Positions 61,982-64,000 of a stretch of 64,000 bases of DNA are shown piece after piece (positions within the stretch are counted from its first letter, which is position 1; each line of letters opens with the position of its first letter). Source of the DNA: Terrisporobacter vanillatitrophus. Its GTDB lineage: Bacteria > Bacillota > Clostridia > Peptostreptococcales > Peptostreptococcaceae. The position numbers and the translations under genes are program-made. The notes under the pieces are model-generated. The model was not told where the DNA came from. It was given only the letters and a program-made list of their open reading frames with translations, and did no database searches. The DNA is taken from positions 3,844,001 to 3,908,000 of the forward strand of contig NZ_CP154625.1 of NCBI RefSeq assembly GCF_051148895.1. Direction: 5' to 3'.

Positions 61982-62394
61982 TTTCTCCTCCTAAATTTCA
62001 AATATTTAGTTGTTTTAAACTTGGTTTAATTGATGCTCTTTTGATTTAAATAATCTAAAGATTTGTTTCAACTGTTTTTACATTTTTTATGCAAACTTTA
62101 ATTTTTAAGTTTTTACATTTTTTTATTTCTACATATATTCTAGCATAAATTATTTATGATTGTATAATATTAAAATGAAATTTTAAATATTTTTTTTAAT
62201 TATCATTATTTTTGTTGATTTGTATTTGAATTTAATGAGTAAATAGGCCACTTCTAACAGATAATTATTTTTTTATGCCTACTTTTTTTGACAAAAAATT
62301 TAAATTTTCAGAAAATTCCAACTTTGTTTTTTTAATATCTTTTTCAATTATACTATATTATATTAAGCTTGATTTGATAAATTCTTAACAAATT
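61982..62394. other. AT-rich upstream region of ptb
   Basis: No gene is visible. On the minus strand TATGCTAGAAT near 62137-62147 is a possible extended -10 promoter for ptb, giving a leader of about 150 bases. The region also holds an exact CodY-consensus palindrome. No riboswitch was recognised in the leader. Confidence 0.5.
62303..62317. promoter_or_regulatory. Exact CodY consensus box upstream of ptb
   Basis: AATTTTCAGAAAATT at 62303-62317 equals the published 15-base CodY motif AATTTTCWGAAAATT without a mismatch. It lies upstream of the branched-chain/butyrate operon, and CodY responds to branched-chain amino acids and GTP. Binding is inferred. Confidence 0.7.
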
Positions 62395-62452
62395 AAAAAA
62401 GTGTAACCTGCTGCTTCCTATACAAAATATCAGCCTGATTACACTTTTTTAT
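62393..62452 (-). terminator. Terminator after cdaR with a long structured loop
   Basis: Stem AAAAAAGTGTAA / TTACACTTTTTT (62395-62406 with 62439-62450) with a 32-base loop that has an inner GCTG/CAGC pairing; it lies 9 bases after the cdaR stop. Confidence 0.8.
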
Positions 62453-62461
62453 ATAAATATT

Positions 62462-63631
62462 TTATTTTCCAACAGTACTAGGTATTATCTTTACATTCTT
62501 AAAAGATGTATCTGATTCATACCTAATTAAATACTCTTTTGTCTCATCATATCCATTTTCTAAATCTATATATAAACTTATATCTGATTTAGATAGCTTT
62601 GTATTTTCGTCATCTAATTGTACTTCAACATTTATACTGTCAGGTATATTCAAATCTAAAGCCTTGATTTCATGAGTATTGTTTCTTAGTTCTATCTCAG
62701 AATTATTATATATTAATCTCTGAATTAAGCTTTCCTCATCCTTTAGCTTGACTATTGTAGTAGTTTCTTCAGTTGTAACACCTTCCGGAATAATCAAGTC
62801 TATTTTTTGCGAAACACCTATGTCAGTAGAGTCTATTTTTTGAGTATTTATATAATTAATTTTGTCTAATACTTCCTTTTTACCTTTTATCATTATAACT
62901 TCTGGTGTTAATTCATATGCCTTAGTATCTACATTTTCATCTTTTAATTGAATATTTATAGGAACTTGTTTTTCCTCTAAAAAGGTTACTTCTGCATTAA
63001 TAGTTTTTATATCCAAATTAACGCCTTTAACTTCTTTACCATCTGTACCTACCGGTATTAATTTCACTCTTTTATTTAATTTATCTTTATTCTTACTATC
63101 GACTTGTACAGTGGCATTTATATAATCAACCTGATCTGTTAAAACCCTTGGACCAGATATATTTACTATACTTTGCTGTAGTATTACTGTGTCTACATCA
63201 TCCTTATATTCTCCAATTATTTCAGGATTAATATTTTTTTCCTGATGGACAAGCTTTTCCAACTTAACAACTATAAAGTCTGATTTAAATTCATATGATA
63301 CTTGTTTTGTCGTATTAACTTTTAAATAAAGATAATTTTTCCCCTCAATTGGATTATTTATAGATCCATATATATGTATATTTTCTTCACTTATTTTTTG
63401 CAAATCAGATAATTTTCCTGTTATATAAATATCAGCTACTAAATCTGTTTCTGGATATACAACCAAATCATCATCTTGTAGTTCTTCTGCATTTGTTACA
63501 GTCACAGGTATATTTTCAAAAAGTTTTGTATCTTCTGGATCCACTATAGCCATAACATACATCCACAATACTATAGCACTAAGCAGAGATATTAATTTTA
63601 TTCTAGTATTTCTTTTTAAGTTATTCTTCAT
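62462..63631 (-). CDS. cdaR: CdaR/YbbR-domain protein, regulator of the diadenylate cyclase
   Basis: Extracytoplasmic partner of CdaA. The 389-residue protein has one N-terminal membrane segment (about residues 12-30, with LISLLSAIVLWMYVMAI) and then several YbbR repeats, seen as recurrent VTVTNAEEL-, INISGPRVLTDQV- and IMIKGKKEVLDKI-like segments. The start ATG overlaps the cdaA stop by 4 bases, which fits the conserved cdaA-cdaR pair; glmM usually follows, and here it lies about 6 kb downstream. Confidence 0.92.
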   Translation of the reverse strand: MKNNLKRNTRIKLISLLSAIVLWMYVMAIVDPEDTKLFENIPVTVTNAEELQDDDLVVYPETDLVADIYITGKLSDLQKISEENIHIYGSINNPIEGKNYLYLKVNTTKQVSYEFKSDFIVVKLEKLVHQEKNINPEIIGEYKDDVDTVILQQSIVNISGPRVLTDQVDYINATVQVDSKNKDKLNKRVKLIPVGTDGKEVKGVNLDIKTINAEVTFLEEKQVPINIQLKDENVDTKAYELTPEVIMIKGKKEVLDKINYINTQKIDSTDIGVSQKIDLIIPEGVTTEETTTIVKLKDEESLIQRLIYNNSEIELRNNTHEIKALDLNIPDSINVEVQLDDENTKLSKSDISLYIDLENGYDETKEYLIRYESDTSFKNVKIIPSTVGK

Positions 63632-64000
63632 TTAAATATCCCACCTTTAAAGAAACTTTTGTCTTCAGCTGTTGTTTTATTTAAATTTTTCTTTAATATA
63701 TTAGCCATTCTTTCTTTTATAATATCCCTATATAGTTTACCTGATTTAGCTATAGAAACTTCTCCAGTTTCTTCGGAAACTATTAAAGTAATACAATCAG
63801 ACACTTCACTTATACCCACACCGGCCCTATGCCTAGTGCCTAAATCTTTTGTTAAATCTTTACTTTGACTTAAAGGTAAAAAACATGCTGCTGCCTTTAC
63901 TTTATTACCTCTTATTACTACTGCACCATCATGTAGAGGTGTATTTGGTATAAATATATTTATTAATAATTGTCTTGAAACATCTCCATCAATTATAGTG
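63628..64000 (-). CDS. cdaA: Diadenylate cyclase CdaA, C-terminal part (cut by window edge)
   Basis: Makes cyclic di-AMP. Only about the last 124 residues are in the window; reading enters at the right edge. They include most of the DAC domain with LHDGAVVI and GTRHRAGVGISEVSD, the DGA and RHR active-site motifs. The N-terminal membrane segments lie outside. It overlaps cdaR by 4 bases. Confidence 0.95.
   Translation of the reverse strand, partial: TIIDGDVSRQLLINIFIPNTPLHDGAVVIRGNKVKAAACFLPLSQSKDLTKDLGTRHRAGVGISEVSDCITLIVSEETGEVSIAKSGKLYRDIIKERMANILKKNLNKTTAEDKSFFKGGIFK

Overview
The window is about 64 kb of very AT-rich, low-GC Gram-positive chromosome. It carries spore-formation genes (spoIIID, spoIIQ-like, spoIID, yyaC), clostridial-type 2[4Fe-4S] ferredoxins, a 2-oxoacid:ferredoxin oxidoreductase, butyrate kinase and phosphotransbutyrylase, and an NAD-type glutamate dehydrogenase like that of Clostridium symbiosum. 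I read this as an anaerobic, amino-acid-fermenting endospore former of the Peptostreptococcaceae (relatives of Clostridioides, Romboutsia, Paraclostridium). The gene order follows, from memory, the early origin-proximal part of the C. difficile chromosome in reverse. The genus is inference. No phage, insertion sequence, CRISPR array, tRNA or rRNA is visible; it looks like a core chromosomal segment. Nearly every gene is on the minus strand. The exceptions are the two small ferredoxins, the ABC-F ATPase and yyaC.

Layout from left to right (transcription mostly right to left): 1-4.8 kb, purine operon purE-C-F-M-N-H with candidate PurR boxes; 5-7.7 kb, an NCS2 nucleobase permease and a BMP-family lipoprotein; 7.8-11.1 kb, guaB-guaA under a guanine-type riboswitch; 11.4-12.1 kb, larB; 12.3-14.4 kb, groES-groEL with CIRCE; 14.5-16 kb, a polysaccharide/teichoic-acid type ABC exporter; 16.2-18.6 kb, cardiolipin synthase and an Ogg-type glycosylase; 18.8-22.1 kb, pyrB-K-D-E with a PyrR-binding loop beside the pyrB Shine-Dalgarno; 22.2-23.5 kb, gdhA; 24.4-25.6 kb, two ferredoxins and rex; 25.7-27.7 kb, ABC-F; 27.7-30.6 kb, tsaE-tsaB-rimI-tsaD plus a shrunken RidA-like ORF; 30.8-31.6 kb, ribU under an FMN riboswitch; 31.7-36.2 kb, amidohydrolase, tex and prfB with its programmed frameshift; 36.2-41.3 kb, secA, rmuC, hpf; 41.3-42 kb, a DnaA-box cluster and a structured RNA I assign to the raiA motif; 42-46.6 kb, comF, recD2 and metK under a SAM-I riboswitch; 46.7-52.8 kb, the sporulation and cell-wall block yyaC, mbl, spoIIID, spoIIQ-like, spoIID, murA, ywmB-like; 53-56.4 kb, glmS with its ribozyme and glmM; 56.6-62 kb, an operon ptb-buk-ATPase-ferredoxin-oxidoreductase; 62.4-64 kb, cdaR and part of cdaA.

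The region is rich in RNA-level control: guanine, FMN and SAM-I riboswitches, the glmS ribozyme, a PyrR RNA site, the RF2 frameshift and a long noncoding RNA. The most interesting items are the PyrR site placed to control translation rather than termination, the RidA-like ORF that seems to have lost its middle, the DnaA-box cluster and raiA-type RNA upstream of hpf, a 14-bp hairpin directly 5' of the glmS ribozyme cleavage site, and an exact 15-bp CodY-consensus palindrome upstream of ptb. I found no clearly unknown multi-gene system. The least understood protein is the P-loop ATPase inside the ptb-buk-oxidoreductase operon.
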